Notes under the pieces: generated by a model
What the model was told of the DNA's origin: nothing
The model's input: the letters and a program-made list of their open reading frames with translations, nothing else
Database searches by the model: none
Made by a program: the position numbers and the translations under genes
Source: Anaspis maculata
Lineage: Eukaryota > Arthropoda > Insecta > Coleoptera > Scraptiidae
Assembly (NCBI GenBank): GCA_949128115.1
Contig: OX421962.1
Span: 36,169,745-36,233,744, forward strand
Direction: 5' to 3'
Length of the DNA stretch: 64,000 nt
Part shown: positions 14,401 through 29,400 of the stretch, piece after piece
How the letters are laid out: every line of letters begins with the position of its first letter
Position numbering within the stretch: the first letter of the stretch is position 1

Positions 14401-17400
14401 TATACCAGCTGGATGTAGCCCTCCAGAATCCGGTGACGCAGAAGGCAGGGATAGTCTTCATCTACGACATGTCAAATTCGAAATACTCCAATTTTGATTA
14501 CGATTTGTCGCAGAAAATCCTCACTTTGTTAAAGGTTAGTGCACAACGCGTGTTAAAGGGACGAGACGTTCCCTCTCGTGTGTCCCATTAAGATTGACAT
14601 TTACATATACATATTGAAGTAGATGATGTTGCTGTTTATGTCGCACATAATGTCATTTAAAGAAACCGTTTTGGTTGTATGGAGAGATAAAAAAATACCG
14701 ACAACAGTATAAAATAATGAGTCAGTGACATGCAGCATCAGCAGCAGCAGCAAAGCACAAAATGTATGTGACTCATGTGTGTGTTTTGTTATTTTAATTA
14801 AAGTGTTGTATTTTATGATGGAAAAAATCGTGTACTTATACACTCAGTGGCAGTATTGTTTTGTCCTTTGTGCGGTGACCTAGTTGCAAAATTTTACGCG
14901 CTGCTAAATATCACATGGGTGCCAGTCACGTGGGTATTTGGGGCGTTTTCCATTTTTAAAATTTGCACCATCATGACTTTTTTACGTTCTTGATGGCACG
15001 CGTTTTTTTTTTTGATATCGTCACTTAATTGAGTGATCAATGAAGCTCTGTCCATAATGATGTCAAAAGTTTGCCCCTAAAAAAAAAAACCGGTTGAGGT
15101 CAATCAAGTGTGCATTTTTTTGTACCTGCTGCCATATGAACGTTTTGTTTACCTAAAATTTCAAAGCACTCTTTCTCGGGATTATTTGGAGATAAACAAT
15201 TTTACTTTAAATATTTATACTGGGCATCAATGAGGTTTCAATAGCTTCCATAAGGTGACCAAGTGTTGGGTGTTTCGATTATCTTAGGGAAAGCAACACA
15301 CTGGACTGATGTGGGTGGATATGTCCGAAACGTTCGCACATGCCATAAAGTGCAGAAGATGCGGGAGGGACGTACATTTTTGAGGTCCCATGTGGAAATG
15401 AGACGCCCTCGCACACACACTCTCTATCCGAAGTTGAACAATTTTAATTTGGCTTGCGTAATAATGGCTGTTTTGACAAATTTCGGGTGTTTTTATTGTG
15501 GATCCGATGCTAATTAACGAGGAATTATTGCTTATTAGCAAATAACTGTTGTAGTATACACTCAGAGAAAATGCGATGGTACGTGGGTACGATAATCGTC
15601 CTCGCGTAATTTATTGCGAAATCAACGAGACAAAAATGACCACTTGAATTAACTGCAAAATTATGTATTACGTCAAATTGTACAACGGCGGCGGCCGAAA
15701 GTATGGAAACACCAACCAACTTCAAAGCGACGTGACGACTTGTAAAGCAACTAATTTTGGAAAACAGTGAAAACACTGAACTTGAATGCCATGCATTTCA
15801 CTTTTATCTTGTCTATGATGTTAGTCTCTTCCAAGTTACAGCAATGACAACGGGAAGGCGATTAATTTCCAAACTCTGGTTAATCCCATCGTTTGTGCAA
15901 CCAGGATTCATATGTGGCAATTGGACAGCCAAAGTAACTAATTGGCCATTGTAAACATTTGATTCTACGAGGCACGAGGAAAGTAGGCCCATTAATAACT
16001 AAAAAGGTCACGAGACCGCTGGTATCAACTTCAATTGACCATACCTCACTCAATAACATGTATGCGCGTCGGTACCAATCAACCCTTCAGTAACAAAAAT
16101 TTCTAAAATATACGAGAAACATTATCTGCAATATTGCCTTGGCCACCCGTTCACCGGTAGTCATTTCTTTCCATATTACCTCAGAAGACGTCATAGCCGC
16201 GTGAGTTCAAAGAAATGAAATGAAATCCATGCACCTGATTTTGATCCTAATTCTTAAACAAGTGAATACGCCCTCACGGGCGTGAGGCTTAGTAGCGCAC
16301 TTTCTCTGGGGTGAACCAATCTACCGTTCTCGTGGAGTTTACTTGAAACACTCCGGTGCAGTCCAGTTTTGCCGCGTGCCTCCAGGCGTTGGGCTTTGAT
16401 CGGATTTGGCCAGCGAAACAATGAAACCCGCGTCACCGTTCGCCCTGCCATGTGGTCTACAATACTACAATCGTAGTAAAGTGAAACTAAACTGGTAATG
16501 TTTCAAAGTTATCACCCCTTGGGCATGGGCACGTGCTGTACAAACCAACTTGCTTTTCATCGAACTAAAATTTCAAAGGTACGGTTGGCATTGCCAGACT
16601 TTCTTTTATCAAATGCAGAAAACCGCACCTCAATTTCCTTTAAAATGTGCACCTTGTAAACCACAATATGTTGGTGCGTTTTTTTTTCGACGAGGCGAAT
16701 ACTTATGCCGCGCGCTCGAGTCTCCTTAAAGCTCTATTTCAAGCTCACTTTTTAGTAGCATTTTTTATACACGACTTCCCATTCTGTTGCTGAAAATAAT
16801 TGAGATCTTGTGATATTAATAATACAAAACGGAATAAAAAAATTTCACTTTTTCTCAAATCTACTGAATCATGCAGTTTGTCCAGTTTTTCTCACAACTT
16901 GCGGCCATATGGCGGAAAAAATGAACTACTAGAAGTCATACCCAGATATTACGATTAGTGTTTTTTGCGGGACCGACAGCCAGTTCCACCAAAGTCTTAT
17001 ATTATGAGCAAATAAACTTTATCACTGCAGCTACTAAAACCATTTTGAACGTACAAAGCATTCTCTATGTGTGGATCTTGATTTTAAGGACGGCATTTCC
17101 TAGTGTCTTTTCTTTAACCGTGAGTTTCATGGGAATCAGTGAAGTAAGAGACTTGAAAAAAAGAAAAATAATCTAAAATCTAGAATAAAAATTAATAAGT
17201 ATGTATTTATAAATTTCAAATTTCGAAAAACTCAATTTTTTTTAAATTTTTCAAATTAAAAAGAAAGTCCTTTCTTTTCTTGGCAGCCCAGATTTGAATG
17301 ACTCATTTTTTTAACATTCTTAGCTGCTCAGATTTGGCAGAAACTCACGCCACAAGAATCTATCTGTTTCTCTTTCGCTCTGCAGCTAATCCGCAGTCTG

Positions 17401-20400
17401 TTTCAGCAATTTTCTATGCTAGAAAATGCCGTCCCTAATTACGTAGATCTAGCCACCACTGTGACGGGCTGTCGTCTGGTTATCATTGAAATGATGAAAA
17501 CACATTGAACCATCTCTGCTTGTTTTTTTACCGCATAAAACACAGTGAAGCGAAATCAGAAACACAGTAAAGGTGCGTTCAGTCAGCTTGTTTAGCCGCA
17601 AGTTTTAATTTTAGTCGTAAGCGCAGCGATGCTCATTGGCTGTCATGAACCAGCCTCCTCAGATCAGCCAATAAGCGATGCTGGGCTTACGACTAAAATT
17701 AAAACTTGCGGCTAAATAAGCTGACTGAACGCACCTTAACACAAAATAGGTTATTGATGGCACATATTCCTTCTTTGGGTAGTGTTGTCATTGGTCAGCT
17801 TCTATTTCAAGTTTTGTGAGAACGTAACTGATTGGAGACTTTTTAAACATTTTTTTCTTCATTTCAATTTTTCTACATTTTGATACTAAAAACACCAAAA
17901 CACTATAACTAATTATTCTGATTCAGTAAAAACTCTTCCATATTCAGTTCTTAGTTGTTTTTGGCACTTTTAGAATCGAAATATGAAAAAATTGAAAGGA
18001 GAATAGTTAGTAAATTGGGTTAGGTAGGTATCTTTGACTTACTATGAATCCTTTCAGGCTAAATAAAACTGACTACTACACTCACCTTTAGATGTTGTTC
18101 TTCTCAACTTCGCCGATGTTGCCACTGTCGGTGTGAATTCAAATTTGCCCTGCTCCCTGGCCATACCGCATTGCTTGCGTCTTGTATTCAAGAATATTCC
18201 AGCTTCTTCTGGAAAGACCTCGAAGGCTCTCGCTGCTTTCGCTGTTTCGGTATATTCCAGCATTGGTCGCCAGTCCATTCGCGAGAGCTCTAGCGGCACG
18301 TCCGCCAATTGTGCAGGTGTGTGTCTTATTCGCACGTCGTGGTCTCCAGCGAGTTTCGCAACAGGCACACCAGACGTACGCGGTCTGCTTGGTCATATCG
18401 AGGCATCCAAGCACTACTTCACTACTTGTGATACTACTAATGAGAGCCCCATGTCATCTGCAATAAGAGATAAAACTTGGGGAGTCTTGAAAAATTTGAG
18501 AATTTCTGGGTCTTGAGTAGTATTTGCAGCCTGTACCAAGTACTTTCTTGGAGATATTGAAATGAAAACCTTTGAGATATAAAGTAGGTAATTTTGGTAA
18601 TTTTGAGTATATTTAGAGTAGCTTTGCAATATTTGAGGATCGTTATAGGTGCTGTGAGTGTAGAGAACCCTGCAAATTTTTTAGACATTACAGATTCCAG
18701 AGAATTTCAATATCTCCGAAAAATTGCATCAAAACCATTAATTTATGTTAAAAATTCAAAAGTTTTATGTTCAACCACATGTTGAAGGTTTTTATGATCG
18801 CATCCAAGGTGTATAAATGCTAATTAAAATCACCTGTCTGATATAACATCAATAAATTAGCGGCATCTTAGTGAATCGGTGATTCATCACATCATTAAAA
18901 AAATATGAGATATTATTACCTATCAAAGTATAATGGTGAAAAGTGATGGAAAGTGCCGCGCACCATAATCATGAATGGATCCAGAAATTTTACGATAATA
19001 AACAGCAGCGTAGCAAGCATGCCCCTACATCGTTCACTACGCACAATTATTTATTTGTTGTTGTTGTTGCTGCTGCTGCTGCAAAAACTAACGTCATTTA
19101 TTCAAAAATCATTCCGCGAAATTCGAAACGTAAACAGATTTTTTCTTTTGGGTTTTTCAAGGCGCAGTTTTCCTGCGAATCAAAGGCAGAATGGATTCAT
19201 TCAGGCTGCTGATATGAAAAGTTTAGCGGGGCCAATTATTCGGGAGACCTTGACTTTGTACGAAACGTGCTATAAGAATAAAATGCGTCCAGGTTTTGTG
19301 TTAACACACGTGGGAGCAAAACGTCAGAAAAACAACACAATCAAAGAACAAAAATCGACAGTGGTTTGGAATTTTTCAATGTGGCGCTTGTATTTGTTTT
19401 TTATTTTTATTTTGTTTTGTTGAAGATAAATTGTCAAATTGTCGCGGTTCTCTATACGCTAAACCCAAGAAGGTGGAGGTGGAGGTGGAGGAGGAGTAGA
19501 CGGTCGCTAAGCGGACGGACGGATATTAATTTACTCTTGGTGTTTAGCTTAATACCAACATGACTGTGTCAGTTGGAATGTGGCCGATGTTTGGTTCGTT
19601 TGATTTTTTTACGCGCTCGTTTTGCATACTACTACTACTAGAATTTCTTCGCGTTTTTGAGTTGTCTTAGGATATTTTCAAAAATGTTCTCCGAATTATG
19701 GTTGTTCTCTTCGAAAAGCAGCAATATGAAGAGATTGTGCCCTTTATTTTGGATTTTTTGTTACTAACGCGTGTAAGTACCCATTAGAAAGATCTGTTAT
19801 TTATACATAAAATCAATCAATTTGCTTATTACCTACTGTTGGTTTAGTATCGAAATTTCGTAAAATATAAAAATTTCAATCCTGAAGATCTGGAAAAATC
19901 AAGTTTAAAACGGCAAAAAAAAAACACCGTGGGATCTAGTTATACCTACACGCCTAATTATAATAATCTAATTACAATGAATTAAACTCGTCTAAATTAT
20001 AAAGCAAGGTTTTAAAAAATTTCGTTTCCGCTTCGCTTTGTATTTTAAAAGTGAACAAATAAATGGCTATTGTTATGTTCAGTGGAAGTTTTCTCATTCT
20101 TTTTTGTGATGTGTCACTATCAGTACTGTCACACATTTGTAATTAGGTTGTACAGGGTGTTCCAAGAAAAATCTATTTCCAAGTCAGCCAATGTTTATTC
20201 ACGCCACTTGTATAGATCAGATTCTCACTAATAAATCTACAATTTTCACGATCTTGTACCGATCAAGTATTTCGAGTTGAAGTAATTGATGGAAACAACA
20301 ATCATCGTCAAGTTTTTGAAAGAGAACTATTAGTTCAATAACAGAGCGTATACGTATTAAAGCGTAGGTACCATTCTTAAGTGCAATTTTGGTATTATTT

Positions 20401-23400
20401 TATTGATCGGTGCCATATGTTGAGCAGTGATGATAAATTGATCGATATGACAAGATACTATCATAGCTATAGATGGCGCGCTATAAATATTTTTGAGAAT
20501 ATGTCACTTGAAGTTTTGCAGTTTGAGGCACTTTAGGAAGATTTTGTCCTAAGAGACTTTGCATTTTAGATTTTGTCTTTTGAACACAATACCATAATTA
20601 TTTATGTCTGTTCTCTTTATTCAAATATATTAAATTTATAGCTAAAACGACAAGAGACGTAAAAATACAGAGCTGGATGTCTTCCTAATCTTGACCCCAG
20701 ACTTCCTAAGACATACATAACCTAACTGGTACATGTTACATGTACCTACTGACTTATAAATAATTGTGTATAATATAAATATACTACGTGCCTAATAATA
20801 CTAGTGTTACATACATGTTTAGTTTTTTAGTGAATAAAAGAGTTATTTTCTTTATATTTTGGGATCTCTAAATTTCACATGCTTTCACTCATCAGGCTTT
20901 CGACCAGAAATTGAAAGAGGGCATATTTCTTGAAACTGCACTAAATCAGGTTGAGCGACTCGAGTAATTGCTAAAGTTCTAAAGATGCGCTGCATGCATG
21001 AGTTGAGAAAGTCCTACGTAACTGATGTCTTCATTATGTTTGTTGAATGGATTGATTATACACTAGTGTTTGAAGAAAACGACTTCGGGATTTCTTGTTG
21101 TTTAAGTCTGCTCATTTATAAAAACTTACGTAGAGAGTTTTACGATATGCATTGTTGGATCTATGAATAAATTTACTAGAATAATAATAATAACAGGTCT
21201 TCCATGGGAAACAGCCCAAATTTCAACTTATAACCACTCTGTAATTCAAAAGTCTTTGTACGCAGACCTATATACATGCAGGTATGCACTTTTTAATTAT
21301 TATTAGAAGAACGGACGGCCTACTTTATTCAATTCCGGTGCCAGAAACGTGCGGGGCTCGAGAGCGCAAACTCGATATTTGCGGCGTCGCGGCGTACTTG
21401 CACCGGGCATCGATTTCGGTGGTGTAGTTGTTAGAACCGTATACATGAAACGTTTGATCTGTTGCTCCAAAAAATTTCCCAGAGAAAATTGGAATAGCCT
21501 CAACGAAACAACGTCCTTTACCGCGAAGTGTTAGCCGAACTCGAGTGTAGGACCCGAAAAAGGTAAGAATTGCATAATTTGGTGTTGAGTTCGGGCTACA
21601 GGCAGGAACTCCGAGTGCATCCTTTTGCATCCCTGTCCTTTTTTTTGTCTTTTTTGGGCAAAAACGTAACGCAAAATAGGTCACCACGATATATCCCAGA
21701 TGTGACGCCGAAAAAGAACAAACTTGGGTGCTTGGGCAATCCCTAGCTCGCTGCCCAATGCCAGGAAGATTATTTTGGCCGAGCCAGTAATTAATATAAC
21801 TATCTACATATTCATAAAGCTCATTGCTCAGGAGCTGGAATTGAATTCTTCTTGGAAATTTTCCCGAATGACGCGCAGTGGAAATTGATTAGTTGATGGT
21901 GGTGTGTGGGTCAGAGGAGGTTGACCCCAGACGCCTAATTTTGACGTGATTTTCAATTTTTTTTTTCAATCGCCATCCAAGTCATTATTTTGTAATTAGA
22001 GACTTAAAACGTGATCGATATAACCAATAGGTGTGCATTGGTTTTTCTCGGTGTGTACGTTTATTTATAACTGCACACTATTTTTACACCACCAACACCT
22101 TGTTACCGCGGTGATATTTTCTTAGTACCTGCCTGCCTACTTGTTAAAAAAAAACGTGTAATTACACTCAGCGGTTTTAGAGGCGTTGAAATTTCGCAAT
22201 GCTATCATCATTGCAAGGTGCACACAATATCATCACTTTCCAAGATCAAATAAAGAAGCACGCATCAAAATCACGTAGTATTCCTAAGTAATTATTTCTT
22301 AAGAGTATTACTGCCACCGCTATACACAGGTAATTTGCCTTCATAGAGCCGCGCATTGTATTGTCTTATCTATTGCTCAATGCCTCTTCCTTCCTTTGTG
22401 TGTCCATACGACATCACGTTTTGTTAACGCATCGATCTTGTGTATTCCTGACCTTCTGTAAAGAACTTCCCGGAGGAAATTACTGGTACACATTAGCTTA
22501 TCTAATCACCACTTTTTTAAGAATAATATGGCCGTGAGTCAAAGGATGCGCTCGTCAGGAATTCCACGCACGTGTTTTCTTGCCTTTGTGAAATACACAG
22601 CTTTTTTTTTCAACGATGTTCAAAACTTACCTGGGCATTATAAAGTCTTGAAAGTGCAGCAGCTGGTTGATGCAATGGGGTGCAAGCAGTGAGAAGGGGA
22701 GAGGAGAGAGCGCCCAGCGGGTCGATTCCCCTAATCTTCATTATTCACATGCCGTATTGAAATTTCGTTGAGTACTTTCTCTCGTAAGCGCACATCTGGT
22801 GAAGAGTTTTTAATTGATTGGATTTACGATTTAGTGATAACGTGGTATTGAACCCGGAAGGTGGAAATTATTGTGTATGGATTTATATCCTCTTTGTTCC
22901 CCATTGATTTTCCATGTTGCGTCAATTAAAACGCGATTTGCTTGTTTGTTTTGTCCTTCATTATAGGCAGACAATCAGGTGGTGATAATGCATGTAATAG
23001 GGGGACATTAATCGAGTTGAAATTATGGCAGAATTTCTAGTTTTCACGAAATGGGACATAATCAGCGTGTCTGAGCGAACAACACATCTTTGGATTGCTC
23101 AGATTATGTTAACATGATGGTTTAGAATCAAAACGTGTTGCTGTCACTCTAATCCAGGCATTCCACTCTAGTATTAAATTCCTCAGGCATTGCTCATCAT
23201 CCATCGTGTTTTAGTGCAATTGAGCTGACGTTCACTGACCTATCTATCGCACCATTGAAGTTCTTAATTTTCATTGATGAATACACAGAACCTCCCCGCG
23301 ATTAAGGGTTTTGCGGAGACATGTATTGTGACCAAATGCACCAAGAGAAGTTTAGAAGTGTAGACCATACCGGAGAAGTTGATGGAACAATTATTTACTT

Positions 23401-26400
23401 GCACTTTTATAAATAGCCATGTATTAAGGGAATTATAACGATGGTGATAGCCGAGGGCAGCGGACCACCCTGAGGGTCCTTTAGATAGTTAGTTTTATTT
23501 CATCCCGAACAGACTTTTCCCCGTTGAGGAAGGTTAGAGTTTTTCAAATTAATTTGTCAATTCTGACGGTTGCCATGAGCTAGAGGAACTCCCTAGGGCC
23601 TTATGACCTCCGTCATTTATACTAGTTGCAGCGGTACGCTTTTTGATTCTGCATTTTGTGATACTGCAATGAAATTTGTTTGTTCTTGGCCATCATAACA
23701 TTTTTCGTCATGTCAATTCCATTCTTATAGAAAAAAAATAACTTCTTTGCCTGGTCAACAAATTGAAAAATATTTTTTTTTGGACCACCAATAGATTGTT
23801 AAGTAGTTTTTGTGCGATCATCGATAAATCCGCATCTTCTTGATTCATTTATGAAAAGAAAACTTTACTTTTGCAGTGCTATTTTTCAACAGAGGAGTGA
23901 CTTCAACTTACCATTATTTTCAACATCACCTTTTTCAATGTTTTACCCCGGTAAGTATGATTATTGTTATACTAATATATAGCTTGAAGTTCTTTTTAAC
24001 GATGTGGATAATGAAACTGCCTCATATTCCACCTGGAAGCCGTACATAATAATTTTTCTGCAAGGCCGTCAAAGGACCCCGCACGATTCTTATGGAAAAT
24101 GGCTCCCGGTTAAATTCTCTGAATTTTTGATATGTTGTAGCTCATGAGATACTAATCAAATACCGTGAACCCCAAACTCAAATAATGGACAGTTTTTTAC
24201 CCACAGGGGGTTGAAGTTGGAGGTTTTGACGGCTTCAAAATGATATTATGACGTTAATAATAGTTGTTTATACAACAAGGGACTAAAGTGGATTTTTAAT
24301 CCCGGGGGTGAAGTTTGTTGCTCGAGGGCCCTTTGGGCCCGAGGGCAACAAATCACCCTAAGGGATTAAAAATAACTTTAGTCCCGTGTTGAATACAAGA
24401 CTTTTCGCAATACCGGAATATTTTCTGAAGCCGAGGAGTTACAAAAAGAAATTCCAGTTTTTGGTGCTTTCAATAAATAAGAAGGCTGAATCGCTAAACG
24501 TAGGTACCTATAGCAACCATAGCAAACTGAAGTGTGTTGTCAAACAATGAACACAAATTTGACGTTCGACATTTTCTACATTGGCATTTTCAGTGAAAAT
24601 GTATGAAGATTCCATTCCACAAGAAGTTTTGAACGAAGCCTTCCAAGCGAAGAAAAATCTGCAGCCGAAGTCGCTTGGTTTATGAATCGAAGAAATCGCT
24701 AATATTGATTGACAAGGGAACAAACAACTAAATCCATGGTGGAGGCTCCAGATGGTACTTACCTTATACATAGGTACATAACTACCTTCTAATCAAGATA
24801 CATAAGTAGATCCGCAGTTTGAAATAATTTATAAGTACGGTTGAAATTATTGTAAACCCCATTTTTTAGTGAAAACCTAATTATCCTTTTTTTTAGGTTG
24901 CTGTATTCTTTGGACTTTGTGGGGCGTTCAGGTGAAAGTACCCTATCATATGGCGAAGAGATCACCATAAGAGATTCAGAAGAACGTTGGTCCGTGGTGC
25001 ACACCTACGATGCTTTTCGCAATGCCGAAGTTATTACAATAATATTAAAGATATTTGCCACAATTGAAAAACATAGAAACAAACTTTTATTGCAGGTACG
25101 GGATTGAAGATGAATACAAATACCTAGAATACATAATGTAGAACATCAATAAATAACTATGTAATAACTAAGCTTTCGTACGTCGCTTGTTTTGCCGTCT
25201 CTTCGTTGCCGAACTTTCCCACGTACAACAACCACAACGAAACTCAGAAGCTAGATGTCAGTTTGAAAAATTGATTATTTCAAACTGACATGCCGGCACT
25301 CTATCCCGTCAAATATTATTATTGCCCGCTTTCAAAAAGCGGGACTAAAATTCTACTTTAGTCCCGCAAAAGTGGGAGCAAAGTTGTTGTTATCGTTACG
25401 GTATTGCGAAAAAGCTTTTTATTTGGTTTCTCTTCAAGCTGTGTTTCATGCTGAATGTATTTATTTGACAGAAAAATATCAACCCCCTCCTCCACCCCCA
25501 ACCCCTATCTACCATCATAAAATACGAGATAACTCCCAAAAGCTTTGCGGATGGCTTCTATGATTTAAATTATGAATTTTGACACAAACATTATTTTCCA
25601 CTCCTAATGTTGGGGTGCCGAATTTCCGATTTTTCTCGGTTAATTTGGCTGAATTTTTGGTATTGTGTACTCCTGATTCTGCTGAACAAAAAGTTCCCAT
25701 ACCAAAACTTATTCCTATGAACAGTTTTTGCTCTACAGGGGGACTGAAGTTCAATATTGATGCTCTCAAATATTAAAATTCAGTCCCCTGTAGAACGAAA
25801 ACTGTCCATAGGAATAAGTTTTGGCATGAGAACTTTTTGTTTAGCAGAATTAGAAGTACATAATACCAAAAATTCAGCCAAATTAACCGAGGAAAAATGG
25901 AAAATCGGCACCCCAACATTAGGGGTGGAAAATAATTTTTATGTCAAAATTGACCATATTAATTATTCAATGCGCAGTCGCAGATCGGGGAGAGAGACAA
26001 CCACATGTGCTGGGTTGAAACTCCCATAAGAATATGCATGTTGAATGACTTTGTAAAATGATCAATTCAAGGTGCAAATTGACAATTTCAACGAATGTAT
26101 AACATAGCAAGTGTGTAAAAAGAAATACCTGATCTACTTTTCACCATAATGAAATGGAAAATCTTGCTGTGAAGCTTATGCGAAGCATTTTAAAATGGGG
26201 TTGTTTGAATCCAAAACAATTTCAAATTACCCGCCATATTTTATTGCACAACTTCCGCTAACGAGAATTTTGACAGCGCTTGAAAGCGAACCGAGCGTTA
26301 GCCGTCACGTAAAAGTATAGTTAAAAAGGTTAAAACGTCCCAAGAATAAAGAAAACACCTTGAAATCGTAAATTCTGACAGCGACAGCAAAGTTCCGTTT

Positions 26401-29400
26401 TCTATGCATGCTGTGGCGCGCGAGATCTTCTACTGCAGTGCGCATGGTCACAGGCACATACCTAACTTACAAATGACTAGTGGAAGGGGAAAGTGAGAAT
26501 AATTAATATGGTCTATTCATAATTTAAATCACAGAAGCCATCTGCATGACTTTTGAGAGTAATCTCGAATTTTGTGATGGTAGATAAGGGATGGGGGTGG
26601 AAGAGGGGGTTGATATTTTTCTGTCAAATAAATACATTTACCATGAAACACAACTTGAAGAGAAACCAAATAGAAAACTTTTATTTACGTCAGAATATCA
26701 TTTTTAAGCCGTCGAAAGCTCCAACTTCAACCCCCTGTGAGTAAAAAACTGTCCATTATTTGAGTTTGGGGTTCACGGTATTTGATTAGTATCTCACGAG
26801 CTACAACCACGAACCTGTAGTATAGCTGGACTGCTAATTCCCCAGATTCCCCCAACAAATTATGACCCCTCCTCTGGAAGTCGCCATCTTATTATGCACC
26901 GGTACATGACCGGTACCCAAAATGTTTGGTAGCGGCCTCGAGAGCGGCTTTCAATATTCAACGGAGCAGTTTTATGTATTGATGACTATGACTATACACT
27001 CTATTTTATAAATATATGATTTTAGTGTATATTAATGTAATTGTTAGCTAAATTTGTTACCGATCTATAAAAAATTGCAAGAGTTTACCGTTATTACATA
27101 GAACGTTTGAAGTTCACTGGAATAATTTTCGCTCGGTGACAGTCGGTGTTTGGCTGTCAGTGCCGCGCTATCTTGATCTGGGATAATATCCTGATTTCTG
27201 GTTTTGATTTCTGCGGCTTGTACCTATATCCCGTTCACTTTTTATTTTCAGTAGAATGACTTTTTGTATCAAAAATAAAGTGACAAGATGGGGGGCTACG
27301 ACTACGGCTGATAGCACCTGCAAAGTTTTGGATCGAAACTATCAGCGGCCGTTAGCCGTATCCTCCCAGCGCTCCAGCTTGTCACTTTATTTTTGCTCCA
27401 AAAAGTCATTCTACTGAAAATAAAAAGTGAACAGGATATACCTAGGTAAACTCGTAGAATCAGACCGTTGCCGTGGCAGGTGATGCCAACCCTTGAAAAC
27501 AAAAACCCAACGTCCACATAATCTCATGGCAGCGCCCGCCTGGCGTCATTTCCCCCTCTGTTATCATCAGTCCAGCTATATTACAGGTTCGTGGCTACAA
27601 CATATCAAAAATTCAGAGAATTTAACCGGGAGCCATTTTCCATAAGAATCGTGCGGGGTCCTTTGGAATTTTTGATTTTTTAGCGGGAGCGGCCAAAATG
27701 TAAATACACACCACTCCGCCCAAGAGCACCGGTTTGCTCTAGCGGAAAACGATATTCACGTCTAACAATTTCGCATTTTGTGGTACTGAAATGAGAGTTG
27801 GTGCGAACGTACCGCAACCGGTGCTCTTGGGCGGAGTGGTGTGTATTTACATTTTGGCCGCTCCCGGTAGAAAATCAAAAATGCCAAATTTGACGGCCTT
27901 GCAGAAAAATTAATATGCACGGCTTCTAGGTGGAATCTGAGGCCGTTTCATCATCCACACCATTGAAAAAAACTTCAAGCTATATATTAGTACAATAATA
28001 ATCATATTTTTAGGGATAAAACATTGAAATAGGTAATGTTGAAAATAATGGTAAGTTGAGGTTACCCCTTTGTTAAAGAATAGAACAGCAAAATTTTTGT
28101 ATTCATAAATGATTCAAGGGGATGCGGATTTATCGTTTATCACACAAAAACGACTCAACAACCTATTTGTGGTCAAAAAAAATAATTATTCCATAATTTG
28201 TTGACCAGGCGAAGAAATTATTTTTTTTCTATAAGAAGAATGGAATTGACATGACGAAAAATGTTATGATGGTCAGGAACAAAGTTGTTTAGGTCCTGTA
28301 CGGTAGATAGGGCGGTACTGAATGGTGCATGGTAAAAACTCTGACATCTTGAAATTTGGAGGGGCCCCCAGTCGCCCACTAATGGACAAATTTTTGAGTG
28401 CTGCGGGTCAAATCATTTGAAATTCTACGTAGTTTGCATATGCCAAATTTTATTGCAGTATCACAAAATGCAGAATCAGGGTCATTTTGCTAGCGTACCG
28501 CTGCAACTATACCGTAACCAAGTAGGTTCCAACACCTATAGGGAATAAAAGTAGTTACGTCAGTTTGCGCAGTAAGTGAATGCTTAATAGACTGTGTTTC
28601 TATCGTAGCTTTCGAATTTCGATCCACTCCAGTTTCGATCGGATGCAGAGTGGCTCCAGTCAAGCGCGTTTTTATCGTCGCACGTTCAATCCGCTTCACT
28701 CATTCCTATTTCACTACTGTAGAATCAGTTTAGGATTTATGAGAGACAACATTGTTTAAAATGCGTCAAACTGCGCCAAACCGAAAAAGTAATTCATTTT
28801 GAATTTTCGTGGTGTATTTTATTTACAATTACTGAAAGGCATCCCTTGATTTCGTAAAAATTATGCTTTGTTTACAAGTTGGTCATCTGTCATTTCGATC
28901 CGATCCCGTTTACATCGGGTAAAATACGAGCGGGTGCAAGGCTCGATCCGCTCGACTCAAGTCAAGCCGGCCAAAGCACCGGATCGACTTGAACAGCGAT
29001 CCGATCGAAATCTCAATCCCGACCGTTTATCTCGGCACTTTCAAGCGGATCGTTCCGATCGGATAGAGTTTCGATCGGAGCTAAAGCTGCTATAGAAACG
29101 CAGTCGTAGAATAGCTTCAAAATAGATTGATTGCACAGATTTCAGCAATTATAAACCAGGTAAAATGATCAAAATTCAAATACGCATCTATGGAACAGGA
29201 TGATTTCAACCTTTTTTTCTTTTAGTTGGATATAAAACGAGGCTTGAAAATGTTTGGGTTTTCGGAGCAGGAATCGAAGAAAAAATTAAAGTATATAATT
29301 TGCTACGTTTCTCCAGACTAACGTCGGCTTCGTCAGGCAAAAATTTGTATAGATGATTTTAACTTCCTGTGACCCTTTCGGCCCTCTAGAACTACAGAGA

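Larger units (their letters stand above)
23623..28509. mobile_element. ~2-kb palindromic element broken by at least five insertions
   Basis: Ends TAGTTGCAGCGGTACGC / GCGTACCGCTGCAACTA are flanked by TAC on both sides (23620-23622 and 28510-28512). Left pieces 23623-24261 and 25413-25760 match, in reverse complement, right pieces 25765-25951, 26514-26807, 27602-27661, 27889-28287 and 28447-28509. The original was almost all arm (about 1 kb each) with its centre near 25762. The two arms serve as each other's empty-site control, which exposes the insertions. No coding frame survives. Confidence 0.85.

Noticed and set aside
18087..18392. GC-rich minus-strand open frame ending in a strong splice donor
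   Set aside because: A nearby acceptor (ttattgcag at about 18464) gives no frame that reaches the donor, no start codon is in frame, and no partner exon or family was found.
21303..21687. Minus-strand frame of 120 codons with higher GC
   Set aside because: No recognisable domain and no convincing splice sites; possible decayed repeat but unsupported.
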